From Cupriavidus neocaledonicus (GTDB lineage Bacteria > Pseudomonadota > Gammaproteobacteria > Burkholderiales > Burkholderiaceae): DNA of 64,000 nt. Below the pieces are notes generated by a model. The model was not told the origin of the DNA and ran no database searches. It saw nothing but the letters and a program-made list of their open reading frames with translations. The stretch is from assembly GCF_000372525.1 (NCBI RefSeq), contig NZ_AQUR01000094.1, forward strand, positions 1 through 64,000, written 5' to 3'. A program made the translations under genes and the position numbers. This document shows, piece by piece, positions 55,680 to 63,618 of the stretch (within the stretch, counting starts at the first letter, position 1; each line of letters opens with the position of its first letter).

Positions 55680-55746
55680 GCACGGCAGTCCAGCTAATTC
55701 CGGATCTCCAGTCCGGCAAACTGATCTGTCGTCCGGCTAATTCCGG
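55680..55746 (-). repeat. Right-end repeats of the island
   Basis: On the minus strand CCGGAATTAGCCGGACGAC (55728-55746) and CCGGAATTAGCTGGACTGCC... (55680-55703) match the left-end repeats in inverted orientation. A weaker copy (TTTGCCGGACTGGAG) lies between them. Confidence 0.6.
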
Positions 55747-55801
55747 TTTCCTACACCTGAGAGGCCTCGCAGCCCAGAATCGCCATCCCGGAAAATTTTC
55801 C

Positions 55802-55830
55802 TTGAAATGAGATCGATTCCCATTTACTAT
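55802..55830 (+). promoter_or_regulatory. Fur-box promoter upstream of the second fur gene
   Basis: -35 TTGAAA (55802-55807) and -10 TACTAT (55825-55830) are 17 bp apart. A 21-bp Fur-like site AAATGA...CCATTT (55805-55825) fills the spacer. It is the third case of this geometry in the window. Transcription would start near 55837 and could reach the fur gene at 56283 through a leader of about 445 nt. Confidence 0.6.
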
Positions 55831-55992
55831 TCGATCACTGCCTGACGCGCGGTGCACCGAACCAAGCACCCGACGGCGCGGGCAGACCGGCCAGGCTGGC
55901 ACCGCGCGGCACGCGACGGCGACCGGCGCTGGCAGGCATGACAGATTTCCGGATGCCGCCCCCGCGGCCTTCGATACCGACTTTTGTGGGGA

Positions 55993-56081
55993 CCGCTCCG
56001 TCACGCGGAGCGTTTGGTAGTAGCCAGTCTCCGGAAGATCGGGAAAGCAACCAGACCCCGCTTTCCCGATCGCGTCTTCCG
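55993..56081 (+). other. Two strong hairpins in the leader region
   Basis: CGCTCCG/CGGAGCG with a five-base loop lies at about 55993-56011. A long one at about 56030-56081 pairs CCGGAAGA and TCGGGAAAGC with GCTTTCCCGA and TCTTCCGG, leaving a five-base bulge and an 11-base loop. A CCACCTTTTTA follows about 15 bp later. The element lies between the Fur-box promoter and the fur gene. It could be a structured leader, a separate small RNA, or remnant mobile DNA; no known riboswitch fits by eye. Confidence 0.45.
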
Positions 56082-56282
56082 GCGGCAAGCCAGGCCACCT
56101 TTTTATTCCGCGCGCCGTGCAGGCACGTCGCGCCGCCAGGGACGAGGGCGCCCGCGCCCAGCCGGTCCTGGCGCTTCCCGCCTGAAATTCCGCCAAGCCA
56201 CTGACGCCGTGCCAGGTGCGGCGCCGGTCCGGGCGCGCCCTGGCTGCGGGGCGCCAGCCGCAGCATGCCTATGCCATCCGCC

Positions 56283-56753
56283 ATGTCATCCGAGAGCACC
56301 AACCCGATCCATCTCAAGCGCGCCGGCCTGAAGGCCACCTCGCCGCGGATGCGCATCCTCGAAGTGTTCCGCACCAGCGCCAGGCGCCACCTGAGCGCGG
56401 AAGACGTCTACCGCATCCTGCTGACGCAGGACGAGGATGCCGGACTGTCGACGGTGTACCGCGTGCTCAACCAGCTGGTTCAGGCCGATATCCTGCTGCG
56501 GCACAGCTTCGAGTCGGACCACGCCGTGTTTGAACTGAACGAAGGCGGTCACCACGACCACCTGATCTGCGTGGCGTGCGGCCGCGTGGAGGAATTCCGC
56601 GACGAGGGCATCGAGCAGCGCCAGCGCCAGGTTGCCGCCGACAACGCCTTCGTGCTGCGCGAGCATATGCTGGTGCTGTATGGCATATGCCCGCAATGCC
56701 GCGCCAACGCCGCCGACGCGGAGCGCGTGCCGGAACTGCCGGCCAGCGCCTGA
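56283..56753 (+). CDS. fur: Fur-family metal regulator
   Basis: This 156-residue protein has the winged helix [13 protein letters not shown] through [10 protein letters not shown]. Metal-binding residues are HHDH (90-93), Cys96-x2-Cys99 and Cys136-x2-Cys139. The Fur signature [12 protein letters not shown] points to Fur rather than Zur. It would repress iron genes when loaded with Fe(II), including the three Fur-box promoters of this window. No convincing ribosome site decides among ATGs at 56265, 56271 and 56283; the last gives the usual N-terminal length. It is probably a paralogue, since housekeeping fur usually has other neighbours. It is followed by a Cys-rich protein. Confidence 0.88.
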   Translation: MSSESTNPIHLKRAGLKATSPRMRILEVFRTSARRHLSAEDVYRILLTQDEDAGLSTVYRVLNQLVQADILLRHSFESDHAVFELNEGGHHDHLICVACGRVEEFRDEGIEQRQRQVAADNAFVLREHMLVLYGICPQCRANAADAERVPELPASA

Positions 56754-56791
56754 TCCCGCCGCCGCATGTTGCGCGCCTGACGGAGCCAGCC

Positions 56792-57049
56792 ATGGAGCGC
56801 CCGACCAAACCCCTGTCCGAGCTGAAGCACCTGATCAACCTGTGCCTGCGCCAGGAACCCGGCTGCCACGACTGCCAGCTGCGCGCGGTGTGCGTGCACC
56901 GTCCCGACCACACCGGCTGCAACTGGAGCGCCGAGGTGGATTTTCCCGAACGCAGCGAAGCCGACGCCGTGCGTCACTGGCGCCAGGCACGCCGCGTGGT
57001 GATGATGGTGCGCGCGCAGTACAACGTGGGCACCGCGGCGCAGGCCTGA
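56792..57049 (+). CDS. Small Cys-rich hypothetical protein
   Basis: This 85-residue protein has cysteines spaced in CLRQEPGCHDCQLRAVC and HTGCNW, enough for a metal site, with one nearby His. The C-terminal part is basic (RHWRQARRVVMMVRAQ). No signal peptide. The ATG follows CGGAGCCAGCC, and the gene lies 38 bp after fur in the same direction, so it is probably co-transcribed and linked to metal or iron handling. That link is inference. I recognise no family. Confidence 0.6.
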   Translation: MERPTKPLSELKHLINLCLRQEPGCHDCQLRAVCVHRPDHTGCNWSAEVDFPERSEADAVRHWRQARRVVMMVRAQYNVGTAAQA

Positions 57050-57063
57050 AACGGCCGCGCAAA

Positions 57064-57393
57064 TCAGACATCGAGTTGTGCCGCCGTGATGCCTAGCGCT
57101 GCGGCAATCCGTCCGCGCGATGTCTTGCGCAGGCGGGCACTGTTTTCCTGCTGTGCGTAGGCAGGCTGCGAGATGCCAAGCCGCGCGGCAACTTCCGCCT
57201 GCGTCAGGCCGAGATGTTCGCGCCAGGCACGCAGCGGGGGCACGTCATCGAGTAGCACGCGCCGGACCACGGCATGCGGTATCAGGTCCGCGGCTTGGGC
57301 AAATTGCGTGAGGTAATCTTCGTACGGGATCACGACAAAGGCCGGCTTGCCGTCCGCCCCAACGATCGTCTGGATGTTAGTAGGTACGTTCAT
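57064..57393 (-). CDS. XRE-type antitoxin
   Basis: This 109-residue protein has an N-terminal half of Phd/HigA-like character (ADGKPAFVVIPYEDYLTQF). The C-terminal helix-turn-helix contains LGLTQAEVAARLGISQPAYAQQEN. This is the arrangement of antitoxins paired with RelE/ParE toxins encoded just upstream. It would neutralise the toxin and repress the pair. Its ATG overlaps the original toxin stop by 17 bp. The antitoxin is intact although the toxin is broken. Confidence 0.85.
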   Translation of the reverse strand: MNVPTNIQTIVGADGKPAFVVIPYEDYLTQFAQAADLIPHAVVRRVLLDDVPPLRAWREHLGLTQAEVAARLGISQPAYAQQENSARLRKTSRGRIAAALGITAAQLDV

Positions 57394-57633
57394 CCCGTTT
57401 CTTCACTTCCTGAATTCCACGATTCGTATCGCACCGTCTCAGTCGAACAGCACGCGGTAAGCGCCAACCCTCAGCCGATAGCCATAGACATGACCGACCA
57501 GCGCTTTGACGTGCTGGCAGTTCGGCATGTATGCCAAGGCTTCCACCGCATCCACGATAGTGACGCGCATCGGCTTTTCGAGCCGTCGGACCTGTTTCGA
57601 GGCTCTTGCCGTCCAAAATATCGAGTTCATCAC
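57377..57633 (-). pseudogene. RelE/ParE-type toxin, inactivated
   Basis: The frame from 57633 (MNSIFWTARASKQVRRLEK... ending YRLRVGAYRVLFD) is a RelE-family toxin that stops after 64 codons at TGA (57439-57441). The same frame goes on as DGAIRIVEFRK before another stop. The conserved toxin C-terminus IQEVKKRDERTY is present in the next frame, ending at 57377. Homologues I remember read FDWDG at this place, so a TGG-to-TGA change plus a one-base deletion would explain both defects. The toxin is therefore most likely dead; residual activity of the truncated form is doubtful. Confidence 0.8.
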
Positions 57634-57707
57634 TCGAATATAAGGACATTATAAGCTTAGTGGCCGAGATCTGGCCGAATTATAAGTTTCTTCTCACGCG
57701 GCCGAGT

Positions 57708-58637
57708 TCACCGTTCCGCGGCAGCGCCGGCGGCCTGTCGCGTTCCGGTCGGCGCCGCCGGCCCCGGCCGCAATACCAGCCACACCGCCATGCCGATCAG
57801 CGCGCCGCCGGCGGCATGCGCCCACGACAGCGCCTCGCCCAGGAACAGCGCGCCCCAGACCATGCCGAACGGCGGGATCAGAAAGGTGACGGTCAGCGAG
57901 CGCACCGGGCCCAGGTCGGCGATCAGCCGGTAATACAAGATGTAGGCCAGCGCCGTGCACAGCGTGCCCAGCCCCAGCATGGCCGCCCAGACACCGGCGC
58001 CGGCATCGGGCAGCGTGTTGTGGCGCCACAGCGCCGCCACGCAGAAGGGCAGCAGGAAGACGCCGGCGCCGACCAGGCTGCCGGCCGCGACCAGCCTGCT
58101 GTCCAGGCCGCCGCGCTGCGTGATCCAGCGCCGTGCCAGAAACCCGGACAGGCCGTAGCACGCGGTCGCGAACAGGCAAGCCAGCGCGCCCACCAGGACC
58201 TCGGTGGAAAAGGTCACCGGTCCGGTGCGCGTCAGCACCGCAACCCCGGCCACGCCCAGCACCACCCCCATCGCCTTGGCACGCGTCAGCGGTTCGGAGA
58301 AGGCAATGGCGCCGATCACCACGCCCATCAGCGGAGTCATGGCGTTGAACACCGCCGAGGAGCCGGCCGGCAGCCACAGCGCCGCCACGGCGTACATGGC
58401 GAACGGAATGCCGGAGTTGACCACGCCCAGCGCCAGCACCGCCGGCCATTTGCCTTGCATGTCCCAGCGCAGGCCCAGCAGCGGCAGGCACGCCGCCAGC
58501 GTCAGCGCGCCGATCAGCACGCGCACGAAGGCGGTCGGCACCGGCCCCAGCACCGGCGCGCCGATGCGGATGAAGAGGAAGCTGCCGCCCCAGAGGGCGG
58601 CCAGGGCCAGCAAGCGAAGCAGGTCGAGGGGTTTCAT
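57708..58637 (-). CDS. EamA/DMT-family transporter
   Basis: This 309-residue protein has ten hydrophobic segments in two EamA repeats: LALAALWGGSFLFIRIGAP at the start, and LGTLCTALAYILYYRLIADLGPVRSLTVTFLIPPFG in the second repeat. Such proteins export metabolites or amino acids across the inner membrane. It stands alone. Substrate is unknown. The ATG follows a weak ribosome site; the C-terminal tail is Ala/Pro-rich. Confidence 0.88.
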   Translation of the reverse strand: MKPLDLLRLLALAALWGGSFLFIRIGAPVLGPVPTAFVRVLIGALTLAACLPLLGLRWDMQGKWPAVLALGVVNSGIPFAMYAVAALWLPAGSSAVFNAMTPLMGVVIGAIAFSEPLTRAKAMGVVLGVAGVAVLTRTGPVTFSTEVLVGALACLFATACYGLSGFLARRWITQRGGLDSRLVAAGSLVGAGVFLLPFCVAALWRHNTLPDAGAGVWAAMLGLGTLCTALAYILYYRLIADLGPVRSLTVTFLIPPFGMVWGALFLGEALSWAHAAGGALIGMAVWLVLRPGPAAPTGTRQAAGAAAER

Positions 58638-59139
58638 CGGTCGGGCGAGGGCACTCCGCCGGCAAGATCAGCGATGCCGCATTGGACGCCGGCCCAGCGC
58701 CAATCGCAAGCCGGATTCGGACCTGTGGCCCGATCGCCGCGCGCCCCTGCGAGCGGGCACCGCCGGGATTGGCAACACGTTGACGGATCTACCTGAAATT
58801 TAGGCGACGTTTTCGCCACAATGTCACGTAAATGCGTCACTTTCTTACCGGGAGCTTTCATCCTCACCCTCCACAGGAGGGGACGCGACGCCGACGCGTG
58901 ACAATCCGCATTCGATTAAATTAAAATCTGGTCTGCGCCAGAGTTAATTGACCCCTCCGACGCATTCCCGACAAGCCGCCAGGCCCCCTGGCGGCTTCTT
59001 TTTTGGATTCGGTAGAATGCTGCGCTGCCCGGCGCGTAGGCAGCGTCTTCTCATGGGACGGCCGTCCCGGGCGCCGCCGGCATCACATTACCAGCATCCT
59101 GCGTCAACCGGCGCGGCGCCGGCCGCGTTGCCAATCCAC
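58638..59139. other. Intergenic region with possible short transcript
   Basis: No gene is evident. A promoter-like GTGACA (58898-58903), 18 bp, TAAAAT (58922-58927) on the plus strand is followed by about 45 nt and the intrinsic terminator at 58975-59004. A transcript of about 70 nt from 58934 is conceivable. A hairpin CCCTCC/GGAGGG lies near 58867-58881. Confidence 0.4.
58975..59004 (+). terminator. Intrinsic terminator
   Basis: GCCGCCAGG (58975-58983) pairs with CCTGGCGGC (58987-58995) around CCC, followed by TTCTTTTTT. No plus-strand gene precedes it within 1.9 kb, which is why a short RNA is suspected. Confidence 0.88.
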
Positions 59140-59463
59140 ATGAAACGACAGTTCCTGGGCCTGCTGGCCCGCGTCTACGTCCTGCAGTTCGCGCTGGAAG
59201 TCCCCGCCACCGTGGCCATGCTGGCCGACATGCTGCTGGAATATGGCTTCCAGGTCGATATCGGCTCGGTGCGTCCCCTGCTGCGCGCGCTGCAAATGGA
59301 GGGGTACCTCGAAAGCGTGCTGCGCGACGGCATCGGCCGGGTCTACCTGCTGACCGAACGCGGCCGCGAAGAACTGCAGGCCAGCCGCCAGCGCATCGAC
59401 GAACTCTACCGCCGCCTGCACGCCGGCCTGCCCGCGACCGACGACGCGCAACGCCAAGCCTGA
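59140..59463 (+). CDS. PadR-like winged-helix protein
   Basis: This 107-residue protein contains TVAMLADMLLEYGFQVDIGSVRPLLRALQMEGYL and GRVYLLTERGREELQASRQRIDELYRRLHAG, i.e. a winged helix with a C-terminal helix as in PadR regulators. It probably binds DNA as a dimer. The ATG at 59140 is chosen because upstream codons in the frame look like random GC-rich sequence and cross the terminator. There is no strong ribosome site. Ligand and target are unknown. Confidence 0.75.
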   Translation: MKRQFLGLLARVYVLQFALEVPATVAMLADMLLEYGFQVDIGSVRPLLRALQMEGYLESVLRDGIGRVYLLTERGREELQASRQRIDELYRRLHAGLPATDDAQRQA

Positions 59464-59549
59464 AGCAGGCCCGGCAACGGCGGTGCGCGGCGCCGACAGC
59501 GTACCCGTTTCTGCGGGCATCTTTCGCCGCGGCGCCCGGCTCAACGGGC

Positions 59550-60584
59550 TTACTTCTTCTCCGCCTTCCCTTCGTAGCGCTTGCTCCATTCGGCCAGGAT
59601 GCGGTCGCGGTTGTCGCTGGCCCAGCGGAAGTCGTTCCTGATCAGGCGCTTTTCGTAGTCGGCCGGCAGCAGTGCGTCGGGCCTGGCGATGCCGGGCACG
59701 GCCAGCACCGCGAAGTTCTTTTCATACAGCGCCATCGCTTCGCGCGACGCCGAGAAGTCGGCCAGCTTGCGCGCCGCGTCGAGATGCTTCGTGCCCTTGA
59801 CGATGGCGGTCGCCTCGATGTCCCAGCCCAGGCCTTCACTGGGCAGCACGATATCGATCGGCGCGCCTTCCTTCTTCGACTTCATGGCGCGGTACTCGAA
59901 CGCGATGCCGATCGGGAACTCGCCCTGCGCGGCCATCTTGCACGGCTTGGAGCCCGAGTGCGTGTACAGGCCGATGTTCTTGTGCAGGGCGTCCATGTAT
60001 TGCCAGCCCTTCTGCTCGCCCATCATCTGCAGCCATGCGCTGACGTCGAGGAAGCCCGTGCCCGACGATGCCGGATGCGGCATCACCACCTTGCCGGCAT
60101 AGACCGGCTTGGTCAGGTCGGCCCACGAGGTCGGCCTGGGCAGGCCCTGCTTCTGCGCCTCGACCGTGTTGAAGCAGATCGCCGCGCCCCACACATCCAT
60201 GCCGACCCATGCCGGCGGGTTGGCCGGGCTGCGGTACTTGGCATCGATCGCGGACAGGTTCTTCGGCGCGTACGGGTCGAGCATGCCTTCCTTGTCCAGG
60301 ATCGCCAGGCTGGAGCCGGCCAGGCCCCACACCGCGTCGGCGCGCGGCGCGGCCTTTTCGGCCAGCAGCTTGGCGGTGACGATGCCGGTGGAGTCACGCA
60401 CCCACTTGATCTCGATATCGGGATGCACCTTCTCGAACGCGGCCTTGTAGGCGGCGATCTGGTCGGCTTCGAGCGCGGTGTAGACGGTCAGCACAGTGGC
60501 GGCGGCGGCGTGGCCGGCCAGCAGCGGCAGCGTGGCGGCGGCCACGGTTGCAATGGCCGCGGAAAGGCGGGTGATGCGGGACAT
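59550..60584 (-). CDS. phnS: 2-aminoethylphosphonate-type ABC transporter, binding protein
   Basis: This 344-residue periplasmic protein has a signal peptide (AAIATVAAATLPLLAGHAAA) and the iron/phosphonate-type core LTVYTALEADQIAAYKAAFEKVHPDIEIKWVRDSTG. It also has WGAAICFNT and MPHPASSGTGFLDVSAWLQM. It fits the PhnS class for 2-aminoethylphosphonate; a ferric-ion binding protein is the main alternative. The ATG at 60584 follows AAGGAGGAAACC. It is the last gene of a three-gene leftward operon, 64 bp after the permease gene. Confidence 0.78.
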   Translation of the reverse strand: MSRITRLSAAIATVAAATLPLLAGHAAAATVLTVYTALEADQIAAYKAAFEKVHPDIEIKWVRDSTGIVTAKLLAEKAAPRADAVWGLAGSSLAILDKEGMLDPYAPKNLSAIDAKYRSPANPPAWVGMDVWGAAICFNTVEAQKQGLPRPTSWADLTKPVYAGKVVMPHPASSGTGFLDVSAWLQMMGEQKGWQYMDALHKNIGLYTHSGSKPCKMAAQGEFPIGIAFEYRAMKSKKEGAPIDIVLPSEGLGWDIEATAIVKGTKHLDAARKLADFSASREAMALYEKNFAVLAVPGIARPDALLPADYEKRLIRNDFRWASDNRDRILAEWSKRYEGKAEKK

Positions 60585-60648
60585 GGTTTCCTCCTTTTTG
60601 AATCGGTCAGTGTGTTGCAGCAGTGCAGCGGGTGACAAAACGGAAGGT

Positions 60649-62385
60649 TCAGCCGGCGCGCCAGCGCTGCGCGCGGCGCAGCCAGCCGGCCGCAAGCGCG
60701 TGCAGCAACAGCGCCGCGAGCACCGCGGTGAGCAGGATCAGCGTCGACATCGCCGCGGCGGGCGCGGTATCGCCGGCATCGTCCATGTTCAGCACCGAGA
60801 TCGCGGCCAGCACGGTGTCGGGGCTGTACAGGAAGATCACCGCCGAGACCGTCGTCATCGACGACACGAACAGGTAGCGGAAGATGTCGAGCAGCGCCGG
60901 CAGGCACACCGGCACGGTCACGCGCCAGCACGTCAGCAGCGGCGCCACGCCCAGCGACAGCGCGGCGGCCTCGAACTCCTGGTCGAGCTGGCGCAGCGCG
61001 GCGGCGGCGGTGAGGTGGCCGGTGGTGTAGCAATGCGCGACATTGCACAGCACCAGCAGCGCCATGGTGCCGTACAGCGCATGCAGCGGATTGCCGGGCG
61101 CGTTGAAGAAGAACACATAGCCCAGCCCCAGCACCAGGCCCGGCACCGCCATCGGCAGCAGGAAGCCGGCGCGCAGCACCCCATGCAGCCAGGCCGGCCC
61201 GGGCGTGCGCAAGGTCAGCCAGGCGCCGAGGAAGATCGCCACGGTGCCTGCCAGCGCGGTCAGTACGGACAGCTTCAGGCTGTTGCGGTAGGCCAGCCAG
61301 CCGCCGCCGTCCATGTTGTCGAAGTCGTAGTGCGCGAGCGTCAGGCTCAGGTTGTACGGCCACAGCTTGACCAGCGACGCGCCCACCGCGGTGACGACCA
61401 CCGCCAGCAGCGCGGCGCTGACGGCCAGCACCAGCAGCAGGCAGGCGCTGTCGCGGCCGCGCGCGGGCGCCGGCACGTACACCTGCGCGCGGCTGCCTAG
61501 TTGCGTGCGCTGGCGCCGCTGCAGCGCCATGTCCACGGCGAACGTCAGCAGCGCCGGCGCCAGCAGCAGCATGCCGATCAGCGCGCCGCGGTCGAACTGC
61601 TGCTGGCCCACCACGGCCTTGTACGCCTCGAGCGCCAGCACCGGATAGCCGCCGCCCACGACCTTGGGCACGCCAAAGTCCGTGATCACCAGCGTCAGCA
61701 CCAGGCAGGCCGCGGCGAACAGGCCCTGGCGCGCGCCCGGCAGCGTCACCGTGCGGAAGATGCGCCACGGGCCGGCGCCCATGGCGCGTGCCGCTTCATA
61801 GAGGCGCGCATCGGCCAGCGACAGCGTCGCCACCAGCACCATCAGCGCATGCGGGAAGGTGTAGAAGGCCTCGCCCAGCACGATGCCCCAGAAGCCATAG
61901 ATGCCGCCCGGGCCGAAGGCGTCGCGGAAGATGCCCTGGTTGCCGAACAGGTAGACCAGCGCGATCGCCGGCAGCAGCGACGGCGCGAACAGCGGCAGCA
62001 GCGCCATGCCGCGCCACAGCGGCCGCAGCGCGATGCAGGAGCGCTGCAGCGCATAGGCAAAGCCGAACGCCAGCGGCACCACCAGCGCCACCACCGTCAG
62101 CGACACCGCCACGCTGCGCCCCAGCATCGGCAGGAAGTTGGGGCCGGATACCAGCGCGGCCATGCGCGCGCCCAGCACCCACTGGCCGGCGCCATCGAAC
62201 CAGGCCTGGCGGAACAGCGCCAGCAGCGGCAGCAGCAGGCCGAGCGCAAGCCCGGCCAGCCACAGCCACTTCATCGCGGCGGGGGCGCCGTGCGCCAGCC
62301 GCGCGTCCAGGCCGGTACCGCGCCGATGTGAAGCCGGTGTTTGCGCCGGAGGTGCGACCGTGGTGGCGGTGGCGGCGCGCATCAT
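60649..62385 (-). CDS. ABC transporter permease, two fused inner-membrane domains
   Basis: This 578-residue protein has about twelve hydrophobic segments in two halves, each with an EAA-type loop (YEAARAMGAGPWRIFRTVTLP and FEAAALSLGVAPLLTCWRVTVP). This is the FbpB/PhnV-type permease in which both subunits are one polypeptide. It forms the channel for the binding protein at 59550. The ATG overlaps the ATPase stop, giving tight coupling. Confidence 0.85.
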   Translation of the reverse strand: MMRAATATTVAPPAQTPASHRRGTGLDARLAHGAPAAMKWLWLAGLALGLLLPLLALFRQAWFDGAGQWVLGARMAALVSGPNFLPMLGRSVAVSLTVVALVVPLAFGFAYALQRSCIALRPLWRGMALLPLFAPSLLPAIALVYLFGNQGIFRDAFGPGGIYGFWGIVLGEAFYTFPHALMVLVATLSLADARLYEAARAMGAGPWRIFRTVTLPGARQGLFAAACLVLTLVITDFGVPKVVGGGYPVLALEAYKAVVGQQQFDRGALIGMLLLAPALLTFAVDMALQRRQRTQLGSRAQVYVPAPARGRDSACLLLVLAVSAALLAVVVTAVGASLVKLWPYNLSLTLAHYDFDNMDGGGWLAYRNSLKLSVLTALAGTVAIFLGAWLTLRTPGPAWLHGVLRAGFLLPMAVPGLVLGLGYVFFFNAPGNPLHALYGTMALLVLCNVAHCYTTGHLTAAAALRQLDQEFEAAALSLGVAPLLTCWRVTVPVCLPALLDIFRYLFVSSMTTVSAVIFLYSPDTVLAAISVLNMDDAGDTAPAAAMSTLILLTAVLAALLLHALAAGWLRRAQRWRAG

Positions 62386-63494
62386 GCGAACACCCGCAGC
62401 GCCGGCGCCGGCAAGGCAATCCAGAACTTGTGGCCGCCCGCCTGCGGCAGCCGGTGCCGCGCCTCGCGCGCCACGTCGGCAAACAGCGTCAGGCCGGGCA
62501 GGCGATCGGCTTCCAGCGCCAGCCGATAGCGATTGCCGAGGTAGGTCTGGTCGACCACGCGCGCCAGCAGCCGGTTGGGCTCGGCGGGGTCCGGGTCCAG
62601 CCGCACGGCCTCAGGCCGGCAGCACAGCCGGCCGGCGGCAACTGCCGGCTGCGGTGTGTCGACCTGCAACTCGACCGCCTCGGTGCCTTCGCCAATCATG
62701 AAGCGCCCGCCCGGCGCGCTGTGTCCGGGCAGCCAGTTGGCCTGCCCGACAAAGCCGGCGACAAAGGCCGACGCCGGCTGCTCGTAGATCTCGGCGGGCG
62801 TGCCCTCCTGCACGATGCGCCCGCCCTCCATCACGGCGATGCGGTCGGCCATGGTCATGGCCTCTTCCTGGTCGTGGGTGACCATCACGGTGGTGATGTT
62901 CAGGCGGCGCTGCAGCTGGCGCAGCTCCACGCGCAGGTGCTCGCGCACGCGCGCGTCGAGCGCCGACATCGGCTCATCCAGCAGCAGCAGCGAAGGCGCC
63001 GGCGCCAGCGCACGGGCCATCGCCACGCGCTGCTGCTGGCCGCCGGAAAGTTGCCCCGGGAACTTGCGCTCGCTGCCGGCCAGGCCGACCAGGTCGAGCA
63101 TCTCGGCCACGCGCGCGTCGCGGTGCGCGCGCCCCATGCCGCGCCCGTACAGGCCGTAGGCGACGTTTTGCGCCACCGTCAGGTTGGGGAACAGGGCGTA
63201 GGACTGGAACAGGATGCCGTAGTCGCGCGCCTGCGGCGGCAGGCCGGTCAGCTCGCGCGCGCCGGCGTGGATGCGGCCGGCGTCCTCGCGCTCCAGACCG
63301 GCGATGATGCGCAGCAGCGTGGTCTTGCCGCAGCCGGACGGGCCCAGCAGGCACAGCAGTTCGCCCTGCGCGACCGACAGCGACACATCGTCCAGCGCGA
63401 GGAAGCCACCGGAGCCACCGGCGCCACCAAAGCGCTTGCTGACCTGTTCCACGGCCAGGAACGCCCTGCCCTGCGTTGGCTTGCCTGCCTGCAT
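62382..63494 (-). CDS. phnT: ABC transporter ATP-binding protein, 2-aminoethylphosphonate type
   Basis: This 370-residue ATPase has Walker A GPSGCGKTT, signature LSGGQQQRVA, Walker B LLLLDEPMSALD and the switch His in VMVTHDQEEAM. A C-terminal TOBE-like domain follows (about 270-365: RPEAVRLDPDPAEPNRLLARV). It powers the importer with the two genes downstream. The ATG at 63494 follows GGGAGATTCGGTG; one at 63512 is possible. The assignment to phosphonate rather than iron or spermidine rests on the three-gene set and is not certain. Confidence 0.8.
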   Translation of the reverse strand: MQAGKPTQGRAFLAVEQVSKRFGGAGGSGGFLALDDVSLSVAQGELLCLLGPSGCGKTTLLRIIAGLEREDAGRIHAGARELTGLPPQARDYGILFQSYALFPNLTVAQNVAYGLYGRGMGRAHRDARVAEMLDLVGLAGSERKFPGQLSGGQQQRVAMARALAPAPSLLLLDEPMSALDARVREHLRVELRQLQRRLNITTVMVTHDQEEAMTMADRIAVMEGGRIVQEGTPAEIYEQPASAFVAGFVGQANWLPGHSAPGGRFMIGEGTEAVELQVDTPQPAVAAGRLCCRPEAVRLDPDPAEPNRLLARVVDQTYLGNRYRLALEADRLPGLTLFADVAREARHRLPQAGGHKFWIALPAPALRVFA

Positions 63495-63618
63495 CACCGA
63501 ATCTCCCTGCATCTCGATCGAACCGGCCGCCAGCATAGGCAGCCCAGATGCCAGCCGTATGGCAGATCGGCAAAGGTTTTCGATGGAGGTATCGGGGGAT
63601 TTGCGATGCGGGGCGCGA

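Larger units (their letters stand above)
50829..55746. mobile_element. Low-GC island with inverted multiple terminal repeats
   Basis: Between 50829 and 55746 the base composition is visibly less GC-rich than either side. Related repeats of the form CCGGAATTAG/AxxGGACTGC occur at the left end (50865, 50897) and inverted at the right end (55680-55703 and 55728-55746). Multiple repeats at both ends in inverted order recall IS21-type elements. No transposase or integrase is present, so this is at most a degenerate or non-autonomous element. Cargo: GNAT, alpha/beta hydrolase, TDT transporter and LysR. Exact boundaries are uncertain. Confidence 0.45.

Noticed and set aside
56030..56081. Riboswitch (cobalamin, TPP, glycine, manganese) in the fur leader
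   Set aside because: The conserved boxes of these classes are not present; only a long hairpin can be supported.
55835..56374. Open frames on the minus strand across the hairpin region before fur
   Set aside because: Overlapping frames without ribosome sites; apparent length comes from base composition, and the region is better explained as non-coding.
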